The notes under the pieces were generated by a model. It did no database searches and had not been told where the DNA came from. It was given only the letters and a program-made list of their open reading frames with translations. The position numbers and the translations under genes were made by a program. From JAYRSJ01 sp041920215 (GTDB lineage Bacteria > Pseudomonadota > Gammaproteobacteria > Burkholderiales > Burkholderiaceae_C), in NCBI GenBank assembly GCA_041920215.1, contig JAYRSJ010000006.1:1-64000 (forward strand): a stretch of DNA of 64,000 nucleotides, written 5' to 3'. Positions 15,539-23,880 of the stretch are shown one piece after another; position 1 is the stretch's first letter, and the number at the start of each line of letters is the position of its first letter.

Positions 15539-17574
15539 GCGTGGCGGCGCTGGAGGCGGTGGGCGTGGATGAGGGCCATGAGCGCGGACTGGGCGCTGGG
15601 GGCGGTGTCCGGCGCCGCCGCCGGTGCGGGGCGGGGCGTGGCGGCGGCTTGCTCGGGCAGGGGCTGGGGATCAAGCGGGGGCTCGATGGGCGGGGGCTGC
15701 TGGGCGGCGGTGGCTGCTGCAGCATCGGCGGCAAAGAGGTCGCCGGTGGCGGGTTCGAGGGCGGCCTGGAGGCGGGCCCACTGGGGCTCTTTCCAGGCTT
15801 GCACGCGGATGGCGGGCTGGTAGGCGGCGGCGGTGGCGTAGATGGCGGTGTCGAGCGCTTCGTTGCGGGGCTGGGTCTTGACCCAGCGGCGTTTGTTGGG
15901 GTCCCAGATCTCGGCGGTGAGCTGGGTGTAGTAGGCGTCGTCGAGGCCGGTGGGGAAGTGCCAGAGGCGGTCGATGGGGAGGCGCTCGCGGTCGGCGCTG
16001 AGGCGGGCGAAGAGCTGGTGCTTGGCGGTGTCGACGCCGAGGGTGTAGAGCTCGGCGCCCTTCTTGATGACCTTGCCGCGCCAGGTGAAGTCGACGGGGT
16101 TGCTGCGGCCGATGATGGGGCGGTTGGGCAGGCTGGAGCCTTTGACGGCGATGTAGCGCCCGCGGCGTGTGCGGACAAAGTTGAGCACGTCGTCGGTGAG
16201 GTAGCCGGTGTCGATGGCGGCGCACTGCACGCGCATGGGCACGCCGCAGGCGTTGGGCAGGGCCTGGGCGAAGTAGGCGTCGATCTTGGCCCATTCTTCG
16301 GGGCGGGTGGGGTCGGCGGGGATCTCGATGTAGTCGATGGGCCAGACCTGGCCGCCGCGGCCGTGGCCGATGATCTGGCAGGCGAAGTAGCGCTTTTGCA
16401 CGTCGACACCGCCGGTGAGCAGGAGGCAGCCGCGGGGGATGTCGCGCACGCGGTGGCCTTCGGCGCGGGCCTTGAGTTCGTCGGCGTCGAGCTTTTCGTT
16501 GGGGTCGTCGAAGCACTCGCCCAGCAGGGTGTTGATGAAGGTCTTGACCTTCTCGGGGAAGCGCTTGATTTCTTCCCACTTGGTGGCCAGCTCGACCCAG
16601 CTGAGGCCGAGGCCGATGGGGGTGTAGAGGGCGTTGATGTGGAAGCCGGCGGTCTTGGCACCGGGGAGGTGGGCGATCCAGCGGCCGCGGGCGAGCATGG
16701 CGGCTTTGTGGTGCTCGGCGATGGGCTGGCCGCAGGCTTCGTGCTCGCAGTGGTAGGCGGCGAGCTCGGGCTGGTTCTCGGGCCAGGTGAGGCGGTCCCA
16801 GCGCAGCACCTGGGGGTGGCCGCAGTGGGGGCACGGCACGTGGTAGCGGCGCTGGTCGGAGCGCAGCCATTCGCGCCAGATGGCGCTGAGGCTCTTGATG
16901 GTGGGGGTGCTGACGAGGACGATCTTGCGGCGCGGGAAGGTGCGGGTGCGGGCTTCGGCGAGCTCGATGGGGTCGCCTTCGCCGTCGAGGTCTTTGGGGT
17001 AGGCGTCGACTTCGTCGAGCAGCAGCACACGCACGGGCATGGAGCGCAGGCTGGCGGCGCTGTTGGCCCCGCTGATGACGAGCACGCCGCCGGGCCACTC
17101 TTTGACGAGGGTGGTGTTGCCGCTGTCACGGCTGCGGGCGGGGGCGATCTTCTGCCGCAGGCTGTAGCAGTCGTCGATCATGGCGGCGAGGCGTTGCTTG
17201 CTGAAGCGCTCGGCCAGGTCGACGGTGGGCTGCACGAGCATGGCGGGCACCTTGAGGGTGTCCATGGTGTGGCCGACTGCGTTGAGCAGCACCTCGGTGC
17301 CACCGGTCTGCGCGGACTTCATGAAGACGACGCGCTGGGTGGGGCTGCTGGGCGAGATCTCGGCCATGATCTCGCGCAGGAAGGGGATGCGGTCGGTGCG
17401 CCAGGGCCCGGGTTCGCTGGCGCCTTTGGTGGGGAGGCGGCGGTACTTGTCGCTCCATTCGTCGACGTCAAGGCGCGGGCTGGGCTTGAGGCCGGCCGCG
17501 AAGGCGCCGCAGCCGGCGCTGTAGCCGTCGAGCACGCGGAAGTGCAGCGCCTGGGTGCGGCCGAAGGGGGTCAT
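15535..17574 (-). CDS. Terminase large subunit (gpA family)
   Basis: 679 residues. ATP-driven DNA packaging motor and cos endonuclease. Variant Walker A KSAQTGGTE at residues 86-94, Walker B VLLLDEVD around 183-190, a Cys/His zinc-ribbon-like region (CPHCGH and CEHEACG near residues 260-290), then the nuclease half with GGVDVQKRY and AIDTGYLTDDV segments. These identify the lambda gpA class, so packaging probably starts at cos sites. The C-terminal 70 residues are Pro/Ala-rich and may be a portal-binding tail. Coupled by ATGA to the gene before and after. Confidence 0.95.
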   Translation of the reverse strand: MTPFGRTQALHFRVLDGYSAGCGAFAAGLKPSPRLDVDEWSDKYRRLPTKGASEPGPWRTDRIPFLREIMAEISPSSPTQRVVFMKSAQTGGTEVLLNAVGHTMDTLKVPAMLVQPTVDLAERFSKQRLAAMIDDCYSLRQKIAPARSRDSGNTTLVKEWPGGVLVISGANSAASLRSMPVRVLLLDEVDAYPKDLDGEGDPIELAEARTRTFPRRKIVLVSTPTIKSLSAIWREWLRSDQRRYHVPCPHCGHPQVLRWDRLTWPENQPELAAYHCEHEACGQPIAEHHKAAMLARGRWIAHLPGAKTAGFHINALYTPIGLGLSWVELATKWEEIKRFPEKVKTFINTLLGECFDDPNEKLDADELKARAEGHRVRDIPRGCLLLTGGVDVQKRYFACQIIGHGRGGQVWPIDYIEIPADPTRPEEWAKIDAYFAQALPNACGVPMRVQCAAIDTGYLTDDVLNFVRTRRGRYIAVKGSSLPNRPIIGRSNPVDFTWRGKVIKKGAELYTLGVDTAKHQLFARLSADRERLPIDRLWHFPTGLDDAYYTQLTAEIWDPNKRRWVKTQPRNEALDTAIYATAAAYQPAIRVQAWKEPQWARLQAALEPATGDLFAADAAAATAAQQPPPIEPPLDPQPLPEQAAATPRPAPAAAPDTAPSAQSALMALIHAHRLQRRHA

Positions 17575-18188
17575 GTGGCGGGCGCTCCGTGCTGTTGATC
17601 GTCAACACGCTGGCCGAGGCGCTCGACGGCGCTGGCCACGTCCTCGCGCACGGCCTGGATCTCTTGCGTGAGCAGCTGGTGGCAGGCGGTGGCATCGGCC
17701 TCTGCGGCGAGGCGCTCGGCCAGCTTGTCGGGGATCCGCTCGAGCGCTGCACCGAGCGAGGCGGCAGCATCCGTCAGCGCCTGGAGGAAGGGCTCGGCCT
17801 CGATGAGCCGGCCGGCCAGCTGCGCGGCTTTCATCTCCGCGGTGTCGGCCTCGGCCTTGGCGCGCCGGGCTTCGTCGCGCTTGAGCTCCTGCCACAGCTC
17901 GTCATCCATGCGCTGCCGGGCGCCACCCGGCGCACTGCCCTCCCCCGCCGCCGGCCCGGCAGCCTGGCCAGACGCCGGCGCCGGCGCGCCCGCCAGCACC
18001 TGCTGCCGAGCAGCGCGGCTGGTGCTGTACCACTGGGCGTCGGCAAGGTCCGGGTGAATGAGGCCGTCGAAGGTGGTGATGCTGCCAGCACTGATGGCCT
18101 TGCTGATCGCAGCCTGGCTGACGCCACGCATGCGGGCGTACTCAGCCGCCTTAACCAGCCCGCCCGAATTAACCGTAGGCTTAACCAT
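17571..18188 (-). CDS. Terminase small subunit (Nu1-like)
   Basis: 205 residues from the ATG at 18188, which has AGGTG 6 nt upstream; a GTG at 18197 is poorer. The first 50 residues form a winged-helix-type DNA-binding part (KAAEYARMRGVSQAAISKAI, then DGLIHP), like lambda gpNu1. A charged helix (WQELKRDEARRAKAEADTAEM) and a C-terminal helical part (LAERLAAEADATACHQLL) would mediate oligomerisation and TerL contact. It overlaps TerL by 4 nt. DNA target (cosB) is not identified. Confidence 0.85.
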   Translation of the reverse strand: MVKPTVNSGGLVKAAEYARMRGVSQAAISKAISAGSITTFDGLIHPDLADAQWYSTSRAARQQVLAGAPAPASGQAAGPAAGEGSAPGGARQRMDDELWQELKRDEARRAKAEADTAEMKAAQLAGRLIEAEPFLQALTDAAASLGAALERIPDKLAERLAAEADATACHQLLTQEIQAVREDVASAVERLGQRVDDQQHGAPAT

Positions 18189-18269
18189 GCCAAACACCTA
18201 TGCCTAGCGAAATCTCGCGCCGTTTCGCGCCGCAATGCTGCGGGGTGGGGAAGGACCCAAGACGGGGCA

Positions 18270-18911
18270 TCAGCCACCTCCCGAACGGAAGCGGGCCAGG
18301 GCCAGGGCCAGGCCGCGCTGCACCTCGACGTCGAGGATCTCGGCCATGCGGTTCAGCACGCGACGGTTGACCGTCCTGGTGTTGAACATCTGCGGCACAT
18401 CGATGGTCTCGACCGCTTTGATGGGCAGGCGGCTGCTGTTGTCGCGGATGAAGACGGTGCGACCCTTGTTGCCGATGAACGCGCCTTCGATGACCTTGCG
18501 TGCGCCAGCCTTCTTGATCTTGACCGAGACACCGCCACCGATGGGCACATTGCGCGTGCGCCAGCCCTGGGGGGTCTGGAAGCGCACCGGCTGGGTCTTG
18601 CGGCCTGGTGCGGGCCGGGCGCCGAACATCATCACGTTGCGGCTGCTGTGCCCGCCCTTGACGCCGAAAGCCTCCAGCTCACCACGCAGCATGAACTTGC
18701 CGCCCTTGCGGCTGATGGCTGTCACCCTCAGCTGGGCCCGTGCATCCTTGGCCTTGATGGCGTACTCGGCCGTGATGGCACGGGTGGCCTCGGTGCTGCC
18801 GCGCTGCAGGGTTCGGTTGATACCCAGGCGCAGCCCTTCCCGCTCCAAGTCCGAGCGCAGCAGGCTCATGGCCTTGTCGATGCTGGCGAAGTTGTTGGAG
18901 ATCTTCAGCAC
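18270..18911 (-). CDS. Minor tail protein Z-like, located before the terminase genes
   Basis: 213 residues: an N-terminal helix SIDKAMSLLRSDLEREGLRLGINRTL, basic middle, and RVLNRMAEILDVEVQRGLALAL at the C-terminus. It resembles lambda gpZ (Minor_tail_Z), a protein needed for correct head-tail completion. In lambda Z lies between FII and U; here it is first in the structural operon, upstream of terS, while no Z-like gene is present between the connector and terminator genes. The position is a rearrangement relative to lambda. An alternative reading is a generic head-tail adaptor protein. Confidence 0.65.
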   Translation of the reverse strand: MLKISNNFASIDKAMSLLRSDLEREGLRLGINRTLQRGSTEATRAITAEYAIKAKDARAQLRVTAISRKGGKFMLRGELEAFGVKGGHSSRNVMMFGARPAPGRKTQPVRFQTPQGWRTRNVPIGGGVSVKIKKAGARKVIEGAFIGNKGRTVFIRDNSSRLPIKAVETIDVPQMFNTRTVNRRVLNRMAEILDVEVQRGLALALARFRSGGG

Positions 18912-19187
18912 AGCACCACCCCATCCATCATGGTTTCGCGGTTTCGCTGGTTTCGATACCTGGGTTTTGCCGTAACCCTAGTATTCATCGATGAAGTTAC
19001 GCGGTTTCGGCAAAAAGGCTGGAAGTAGTGGAGTGCCTTGTATCGGCCCTCACGCGCACGCACGCACGCACGCACACATAAGCCCCCCCTTGATTGCCGA
19101 AACTGGCGAAACCGCGAAACTTGCCCCATTCCATCGGGGTTCTGACGGTTTCGGCAAAAGTTATCCACCGAAACCTTGGCGAAACCG
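18912..19187. other. Repeat-rich intergenic region, candidate phage replication origin
   Basis: No gene. It holds at least nine GTTTCG-type units in both orientations: three in tandem at 18932-18956 (GGTTTCG), one at 19003, four reversed between 19096 and 19120 and around 19150-19186. Other elements are a 12-bp palindrome TTCATCGATGAA (18984-18995), a CGCA tetranucleotide tract around 19051-19078, and an inverted repeat CTGACGGTTTCG (19142-19153) / CGAAACCGTCAG (19180-19191) whose loop carries TTATCCACC (19161-19169), one base off the DnaA-box consensus. The arrangement next to primase and helicase genes fits an iteron-type origin; a terminase cosB site is an alternative. Confidence 0.55.
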
Positions 19188-19191
19188 TCAG
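19142..19191. repeat. Perfect 12-bp inverted repeat around a DnaA-box-like site
   Basis: Arms CTGACGGTTTCG and CGAAACCGTCAG are perfectly complementary and separated by 26 bp containing TTATCCACC. It overlaps the stop of the helicase gene. Confidence 0.8.
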
Positions 19192-20642
19192 TGCGCATCA
19201 CGGCCTCCGTGCCAGCGGTCAAACATGCTCTGGAACTCGTCCACGCACTGTTTGGCCCAGCCGGCGAGCGACCGGCCCTCAGGGGGCGGGGTCAGCATCC
19301 ACAGCCTGGTGGTGGTGCCGTCAGACCCGAGCTTACACACTTTCACTTTGAGTGCCTCGCCGGCCTCTCGCATCACCAGCCGCGTGAAGTGGGGCTTGCT
19401 CATCGGCCACCGATCCCCCTCCAGGCTGCACCAGCGTTGGTAGGCCCGAAAGGCCTGGTCGGAGTTGCATGTGGCCGGGGGCAGGCCCGTGATCGAGCGC
19501 GAACTCCACTCCCGCCAGAACCGCTCCGGCGACAGCCGGCCCAGCTCGATCAGATCGGCCTTGGCCGCCGTCATGGGGGGAGGCTCGTGCCAGGCCCAGC
19601 CCGTGAGGTCGCGCTGCTGCAGCTCGTGCAGCAGGTGCGCCACACCGCCGCTGTTGCGCCAGGCCACAAAGCGCGCATACATGGCCGGGTCGCCTCGCGT
19701 CTGCGTCCAGATCACCAGATAGCGCCGGTCTGAGGGGTCCAGCTTCAGCGGCTCCACCTCGTTGCTGTGGAACACGATGTTCATCACATTGCGCTCGGTG
19801 CGCATGTTCATGAATTTGGTGGCGATGTTGAGATCGGTGCTGGTGATCAGCGCCTTCAGCACGCCCTTGTGGTGCCGCATCTCGGCCCGGCTCACCACCT
19901 CGTCGCCGATCACGAAGCAGCAGCCGCTCTGCCAGTCGTTCCACTGGCTCTCCAGCTCGCGCTGCCCCACCACCTTGCCGTGGCGGCCGTAGATGCTCAT
20001 CACCGCCTCGTTGACCAGGTTCTTGCCCGTGCCCTCGGCCCCGTGCATCACCAGCGAGGTGGGCATCTTCGCGCCCGGGTTCTGCAGCGGGTAGGCGTAC
20101 CAGTTGAGCACGTAGTCGATCACCGTCTCATCGTCGCCACACAGATGCCGCAGCACCTCGTGGAAAGGCCGCGTGTCACCCTCGGCAGCCTCCACCCCGA
20201 AGCCGTGAAACAGGTTCACACACTCCGCGCCGCAGCGCTCCGAGGGGTCGAACAGCACTTGATCAGCCTGCACCATGCGCCGCTTCTCGCTGTTCATCCA
20301 CAGCTTCACCGCATCGTGCCCAAAGGTGTGCCGCAGGTGGCTGATCCGGATCGGCACCTTGCGCACCGTGTCCCAGGCCACCTCGGTGCCGTACTGGTAG
20401 GCAAAGTCGCGATACAGCGTGGCCAGGTTGCCCGTGTTCGGCGTGGGCTTGCGCTTCTCGCCGCGCTTGCTGGCGCCCGGCTTGCCACCGCGGGCCTTGG
20501 GCGGGCCGTCAGCATCGTTGCTCGCCTCCCCCCGCCCCCCGCGCGCACTCGCCGCGTCAGCATCGTTGGGGGGCGGCGGCTCGGCTTGCAGATCGGAGGG
20601 GGTGGGGTCGCTCATGTGGTGAATGCGTGCAATCTCAGCCAT
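19188..20642 (-). CDS. Phage replicative helicase (DUF5906-like ATPase)
   Basis: 484 residues. A low-complexity N-terminus (Pro/Ala/Asp rich to about residue 70) precedes a superfamily-3-like ATPase: Walker A GAEGTGKN at 201-208, Walker B FVIGDE at 243-248, and MNIVFHSNEVEPL sensor-type motif near 290. This matches the phage primase/helicase group with DUF5906. It probably unwinds the origin, acting with the upstream primase. The ATG at 20642 has AGGGA at suitable distance and overlaps the primase stop; the ATG at 20615 lacks a ribosome site. C-terminal DNA-binding part has a Trp/Arg-rich segment (FRAYQRWCSLEGDRW). Confidence 0.82.
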   Translation of the reverse strand: MAEIARIHHMSDPTPSDLQAEPPPPNDADAASARGGRGEASNDADGPPKARGGKPGASKRGEKRKPTPNTGNLATLYRDFAYQYGTEVAWDTVRKVPIRISHLRHTFGHDAVKLWMNSEKRRMVQADQVLFDPSERCGAECVNLFHGFGVEAAEGDTRPFHEVLRHLCGDDETVIDYVLNWYAYPLQNPGAKMPTSLVMHGAEGTGKNLVNEAVMSIYGRHGKVVGQRELESQWNDWQSGCCFVIGDEVVSRAEMRHHKGVLKALITSTDLNIATKFMNMRTERNVMNIVFHSNEVEPLKLDPSDRRYLVIWTQTRGDPAMYARFVAWRNSGGVAHLLHELQQRDLTGWAWHEPPPMTAAKADLIELGRLSPERFWREWSSRSITGLPPATCNSDQAFRAYQRWCSLEGDRWPMSKPHFTRLVMREAGEALKVKVCKLGSDGTTTRLWMLTPPPEGRSLAGWAKQCVDEFQSMFDRWHGGRDAH

Positions 20643-21699
20643 GCATCAAATCCCTGGCCACGGTGACCGCGAGCTCGATCTGGCTGCGCACCACATCGAG
20701 CCCCTCGGCCACGTGCAAATCGTTGAAGTCGCTCGCCCCCGGGTCGCGCCCCTGGGGGGCAAACACCGGGTAGCTCAGCACCGCCACACCGCCCGCGTCC
20801 TGCACCTCATCGCGCGCCAGGGCGCCATGCACCCGGCCGGGGTTCAGCGGGCGGCAGTCGCGGTCGTAGGTTTTCCAGTCGTCATCGGCGCAGATCACCA
20901 GCGCGCTGCCCGGGTGAAGCGCATGCACGATCAGCGCCACCTCGCACAGGTTGCCCGCGTCAAAGGCCACATACACCGGCAGCCGCCGATCCACCGCCAT
21001 GCGCAGGCTCATGCCCGTGGCCCAGCCCTCGCACAGCAGCACCGGCTCACCCACCTGCACCAGGCCCAGGCGGCACGCCGTGCCCAGCTTGGACATGCCA
21101 GCGGTGAACTTCTTGCTGCCCTGAGGCGTGATCGTCTGAATGCCCTTGAGGCTCTGTTCGCGCGGCAGGTCGTAGCGCAGCATGGGCACCAGCAGCCGCC
21201 CGCCCGGCGTGAAGCGGCACGACTCAGGCCGCTCGATGCGCTTGCGCTCCACATAGTCGCTCAGCCCGCCGCGCAGCGCCTCGCGCCACTGCATCAGGGC
21301 CACCTGCTCGGCATCCATGGCCGCGCGCGCACGCTTGGCCGCCTCTTCAGCGCGCATGCGCTCGCGCTCGGCCTTCAGGCGCTGCTGCTCGGCCAGATCC
21401 GGCATGCTGCTGCGGTCGAACTTGTAGCCCCCGGCCAGCGCCAGCTTCACCAGCGTGCCCATCGTGTAGCCGCCCGGCTTGCGCACGCAGCTGCGCCAGG
21501 TGGAGCGGCAGGCGCTCGCGTTGAAATTGGCCGCGCGCTCGCTCCAGGCGGTGAACACGTCGGCCGCGTTGTCGCCAAACTCGGCCGCCAGCGCTTTGCC
21601 CACCTGCACCCACACCTCGCGCTCGTGGCTGTCCACAAAGCGCAGCATCTCCTCCGCCTGGTACAGCGTGACGGGCGAGCGAGACAGCACCGCACTCAT
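20635..21699 (-). CDS. Phage DNA primase (PriCT-2 plus Toprim)
   Basis: 354 residues. N-terminal about 90 residues resemble the PriCT-2 module (EEMLRFVDSHEREVWVQVG, ASACRSTWRSC). A charged Ala/Arg-rich helix (105-130) links to a Toprim domain with Glu224 in LLCEGWATGMSL and DDD at 272-274 in VICADDD, the acidic residues that bind catalytic metal. The product would lay RNA primers for phage replication. No N-terminal zinc-binding domain is present, so template recognition must come from PriCT-2 or the helicase partner. Overlaps the helicase start. Confidence 0.85.
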   Translation of the reverse strand: MSAVLSRSPVTLYQAEEMLRFVDSHEREVWVQVGKALAAEFGDNAADVFTAWSERAANFNASACRSTWRSCVRKPGGYTMGTLVKLALAGGYKFDRSSMPDLAEQQRLKAERERMRAEEAAKRARAAMDAEQVALMQWREALRGGLSDYVERKRIERPESCRFTPGGRLLVPMLRYDLPREQSLKGIQTITPQGSKKFTAGMSKLGTACRLGLVQVGEPVLLCEGWATGMSLRMAVDRRLPVYVAFDAGNLCEVALIVHALHPGSALVICADDDWKTYDRDCRPLNPGRVHGALARDEVQDAGGVAVLSYPVFAPQGRDPGASDFNDLHVAEGLDVVRSQIELAVTVARDLMHG

Positions 21700-21715
21700 T
21701 GCCGCCGCGCCCCGC

Positions 21716-22207
21716 TCAAGCCACCGCCCGCAGGTGCGCTGGCTTCGTATCCTCGTGCTTGCGGGCAGCCCAGGCCATCAGCTGCTGAATGGCGGCGATG
21801 GCTTGCGTGCCCTCGCTCTCGATCGTGGCCAGCTCGTTGGCCTTGATCTCGCGCTTGCCGGCACTCTTTTCCTGCACCGCTTTGGTCACCGCCTCGGTGG
21901 CTTCGGCAAACTCGCGCACAGCGTCCAGCAGCAGGGCGGTGAGGGTTTCATCACCCCCTGCCTCGCCGCGCTGCGGCAGCGGCACCAGCACGCAGTGCCG
22001 TGCATGGGCCAGGGCATGCAGCGCGCCATCGTCGCCGGTGATCTCCATCAGCTGCAGCATCTCCTCGGGGCTGCAGAACTGGGTGGGATAGGTGGGGCTG
22101 GTCTTGTGGTTGAGCGTGGTGGCGCTCATGCCCATCGCGGCGGCCAGCGCCTGGGTGCCGTGGGGGTAGGCGCGCACTGCGCGCTGTAGGGCCAGGGTGA
22201 TATCCAT
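21716..22207 (-). CDS. CII/CP76-type phage regulator
   Basis: 163 residues from the ATG at 22207 (MDITLALQRAVRAYPHGTQ). The N-terminal pattern ALQRAVRAYPHGTQALAAAMGMSATTLNHKT is diagnostic of the phage regulatory protein CII (CP76-like) family: the helix-turn-helix ends in TTLNHK. The C-terminal half is helical with Glu/Lys repeats (AVREFAEATEAVTKAVQEK) that could oligomerise. In lambda CII drives cI establishment and int; here it precedes the primase and is transcribed with it. Target promoters were not identified. Confidence 0.82.
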   Translation of the reverse strand: MDITLALQRAVRAYPHGTQALAAAMGMSATTLNHKTSPTYPTQFCSPEEMLQLMEITGDDGALHALAHARHCVLVPLPQRGEAGGDETLTALLLDAVREFAEATEAVTKAVQEKSAGKREIKANELATIESEGTQAIAAIQQLMAWAARKHEDTKPAHLRAVA

Positions 22208-22692
22208 GGTGGTTCGATCTCCTCGGGGCAAACAAACAAACAGGGGGCGGCTCACATCAGCACGCCAGGCTGGCGCGCTGCTTTGCGCTACGGGCGGCCA
22301 GCGCCCACAGTGCAGGCATGGGAACGATTTCGACAGCACAGAAGAAAACGCGCGCCGGCCGGCTGGCAAGGCATCCGGGGGCGGGAGGGAACGCCCGCCT
22401 GCCCGGCCGACCGAGGCTGACACCAGCCTCCGATGGGCGCCGCGTGAAGAAAGCTGGCCCGCGCCGGAGCGGGGGCTGGGGGATGGGCTGGCCATTCACT
22501 GCGCAGGCCGCAATTTGCGGCGCTACTTGTGCGAATGGCGCATTTTTGCAACACAGGATCGCGCAGTCCCCAACTCGAAGCCCTGCTGATTCGAGCGGTT
22601 TGCGGGCACTGCCGGAGCGCGCCGCGTATAGTTCTGCGTATTGCGCACAATCGCGCAGCGGACTGAGGGGGAGACACATGGGGCGCGAAGAG
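22208..22692. other. 485-bp spacer between cro-like and CII-like genes
   Basis: No convincing gene on either strand; the open frames here have the Cys/Arg/Pro/Ser-rich composition of non-coding shadows. It contains a 7-bp-arm palindrome GCCGCAA-T-TTGCGGC at 22507-22521 and TGCGTATTGCGCA-like sequence at 22634-22647. In lambda the equivalent interval carries nutR and tR1, so a leader RNA or antitermination site is plausible but not shown. Confidence 0.5.
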
Positions 22693-22959
22693 TCAGGCGG
22701 CCTGCCGCATGGCCGGCTCGTTGGCGGCCGCGCCGCTGAGGCCGCGCGACACCGCAAGAATGGCCTCAAACACACGGCCCGGCTCCACCTCCAAGGCCTT
22801 GGCGATGGCGCAGATCCGCTCCATGCTGGCGCCTTCCTGACCGCGCTCAATACGGCTCAGGTTGCCGTTTGGCACGCCGCTGGCCCGCGAGAGCTGCACC
22901 AAGGTCATGCATTTGCCCTTGCGCAAGTCCCGGAGCGTGGTGGGTTTGGCTTCGTCCAT
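22693..22959 (-). CDS. Cro-like XRE repressor
   Basis: 88 residues from the ATG at 22959 (MDEAKPTTLRDLRKGKCMTL). HTH of the XRE type: TLVQLSRASGVPNGNLSRIERGQ, then a third helix and a short hydrophobic C-terminus. No dimerisation domain, as expected for Cro. Divergent from the cI-type gene across a 93-bp control region. No Shine-Dalgarno is visible; the -10-like CAGAAT lies about 8-13 nt upstream, so the message may be leaderless. It would shut off early transcription and commit to lysis. Confidence 0.78.
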   Translation of the reverse strand: MDEAKPTTLRDLRKGKCMTLVQLSRASGVPNGNLSRIERGQEGASMERICAIAKALEVEPGRVFEAILAVSRGLSGAAANEPAMRQAA

Positions 22960-23052
22960 GACGCAGATTCTGCGCCAAAAGCAAAGATTGAACAAGAAGC
23001 CGCGCAGAAATTGCCCGCAATCTGCGTCCTACGCTTTGCGTGGAGGTGACCG
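22960..23052. promoter_or_regulatory. Divergent operator/promoter region between cro-like and cI
   Basis: Perfect palindrome CGCAGA-T-TCTGCG at 22962-22974 and a related half-site AATCTGCG at 23019-23026, with CGCAGA at 23003-23008. The same half-site occurs in the rightward promoter region at 24677-24684 and 24755-24762. Leftward candidate promoter: TTGTTC with 17-bp spacing to CAGAAT (22972-22967). The repressor gene has a strong ribosome site GGAGGTG at 23042-23048. Confidence 0.68.
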
Positions 23053-23880
23053 ATGGCAAGAATCCCACCCATGGAATTCCTCGGACCCGCCGTTCGGCAA
23101 CTCAGAAAAGCGAAGGGCCTCACCCTCGAAGGCATCGCGAACCAGATCGACAACTACGATTCGGGCAACATGAGCCGCTTCGAGCGCAGCCTGCAGAGCA
23201 TCGACAACGACAAGCTGCTGGAGGTTGCCAAAGTGCTCAACACCTCGGTCAGCGAGATCTACGCACTGGCCGAGCGACTGGAGGCCGAATCCAAGGCCGC
23301 CACCCAGCCCGCTACCAGGCCCCTGGCTCACCACGCGAGCGACCATCCGGGTGTTTACACGCCCATGCCGGTGCTTGCCACTCCCATGCAACGCAGGTTA
23401 CAAAGCGTGTCCGAAGACGCGAGGCGCCCGGCTGAGGCGTCGGCTTCGGACGCATGGGAGTTTGTCTTGATTCCGTCAGTAGTCGCCCGCCTGGGCATAG
23501 GCGGCCAGTGCAGCATCGCCATCGATCAGGCTGCAGCTCGCCAACCCGTACCCCGCGCGGTCTTCGACTCGCTCAATATGGCCCTGGACCATGCCGGCCT
23601 GGTGGCCGTCAAGGGCGACGCCATGGGCGCCACGCTGGCTGATGGCGACATGGCGCTGGTCGACATGGGCGATCAGACCATCGAGAGCGGGCGCGTGTAT
23701 GCCCTCATCGTGCAGGACGAGATCTGGCTGCGCCGCGTGATGAAGACCCCCAGCGGCTTCACCCTCGCCGCCGACAACAAGAACGGCATGCACGAAGACT
23801 TTCACTTGAGCGCCGCCGACTTCCGCCAGCTCACCGTGGTGGGCCGCGTGCGGCTGCGCTGGGGCAGCTCAGGGCTCTAG
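23053..23880 (+). CDS. CI-type phage repressor with inactive S24 peptidase domain
   Basis: 275 residues. HTH (residues about 12-45: RQLRKAKGLTLEGIANQID) binds operators, a linker rich in Ala/Thr/Pro follows, and the C-terminal domain (about 135-275) has the LexA/CI S24 fold (VAVKGDAMGATLADGD, IESGRVYALIV, EIWLRRV). The catalytic Ser of the GDSM motif is Ala190 (GCC) and the catalytic Lys of the VKR motif is Arg227, so RecA-stimulated self-cleavage is predicted to be lost while dimerisation may remain. Start at 23053 has GGAGGTG five nt upstream. It maintains lysogeny by blocking both divergent promoters. Stop overlaps the convergent neighbour by 4 nt. Confidence 0.88.
   Translation: MARIPPMEFLGPAVRQLRKAKGLTLEGIANQIDNYDSGNMSRFERSLQSIDNDKLLEVAKVLNTSVSEIYALAERLEAESKAATQPATRPLAHHASDHPGVYTPMPVLATPMQRRLQSVSEDARRPAEASASDAWEFVLIPSVVARLGIGGQCSIAIDQAAARQPVPRAVFDSLNMALDHAGLVAVKGDAMGATLADGDMALVDMGDQTIESGRVYALIVQDEIWLRRVMKTPSGFTLAADNKNGMHEDFHLSAADFRQLTVVGRVRLRWGSSGL

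Noticed and set aside
19051..19078. CGCA tetranucleotide tract as a CRISPR-like or microsatellite gene element
   Set aside because: Units are 4 bp without spacers; it is a simple-sequence tract in the putative origin. No CRISPR array was seen anywhere.
22288..22677. Minus-strand 129-codon open frame between the cro-like and CII-like genes
   Set aside because: Rich in Arg, Pro, Cys and Ser with no ribosome site or family; read as a spacer.
23053..23880. Assigning an active LexA-type autoprotease
   Set aside because: Both catalytic positions are substituted (Ala190, Arg227), which was confirmed at codon level.
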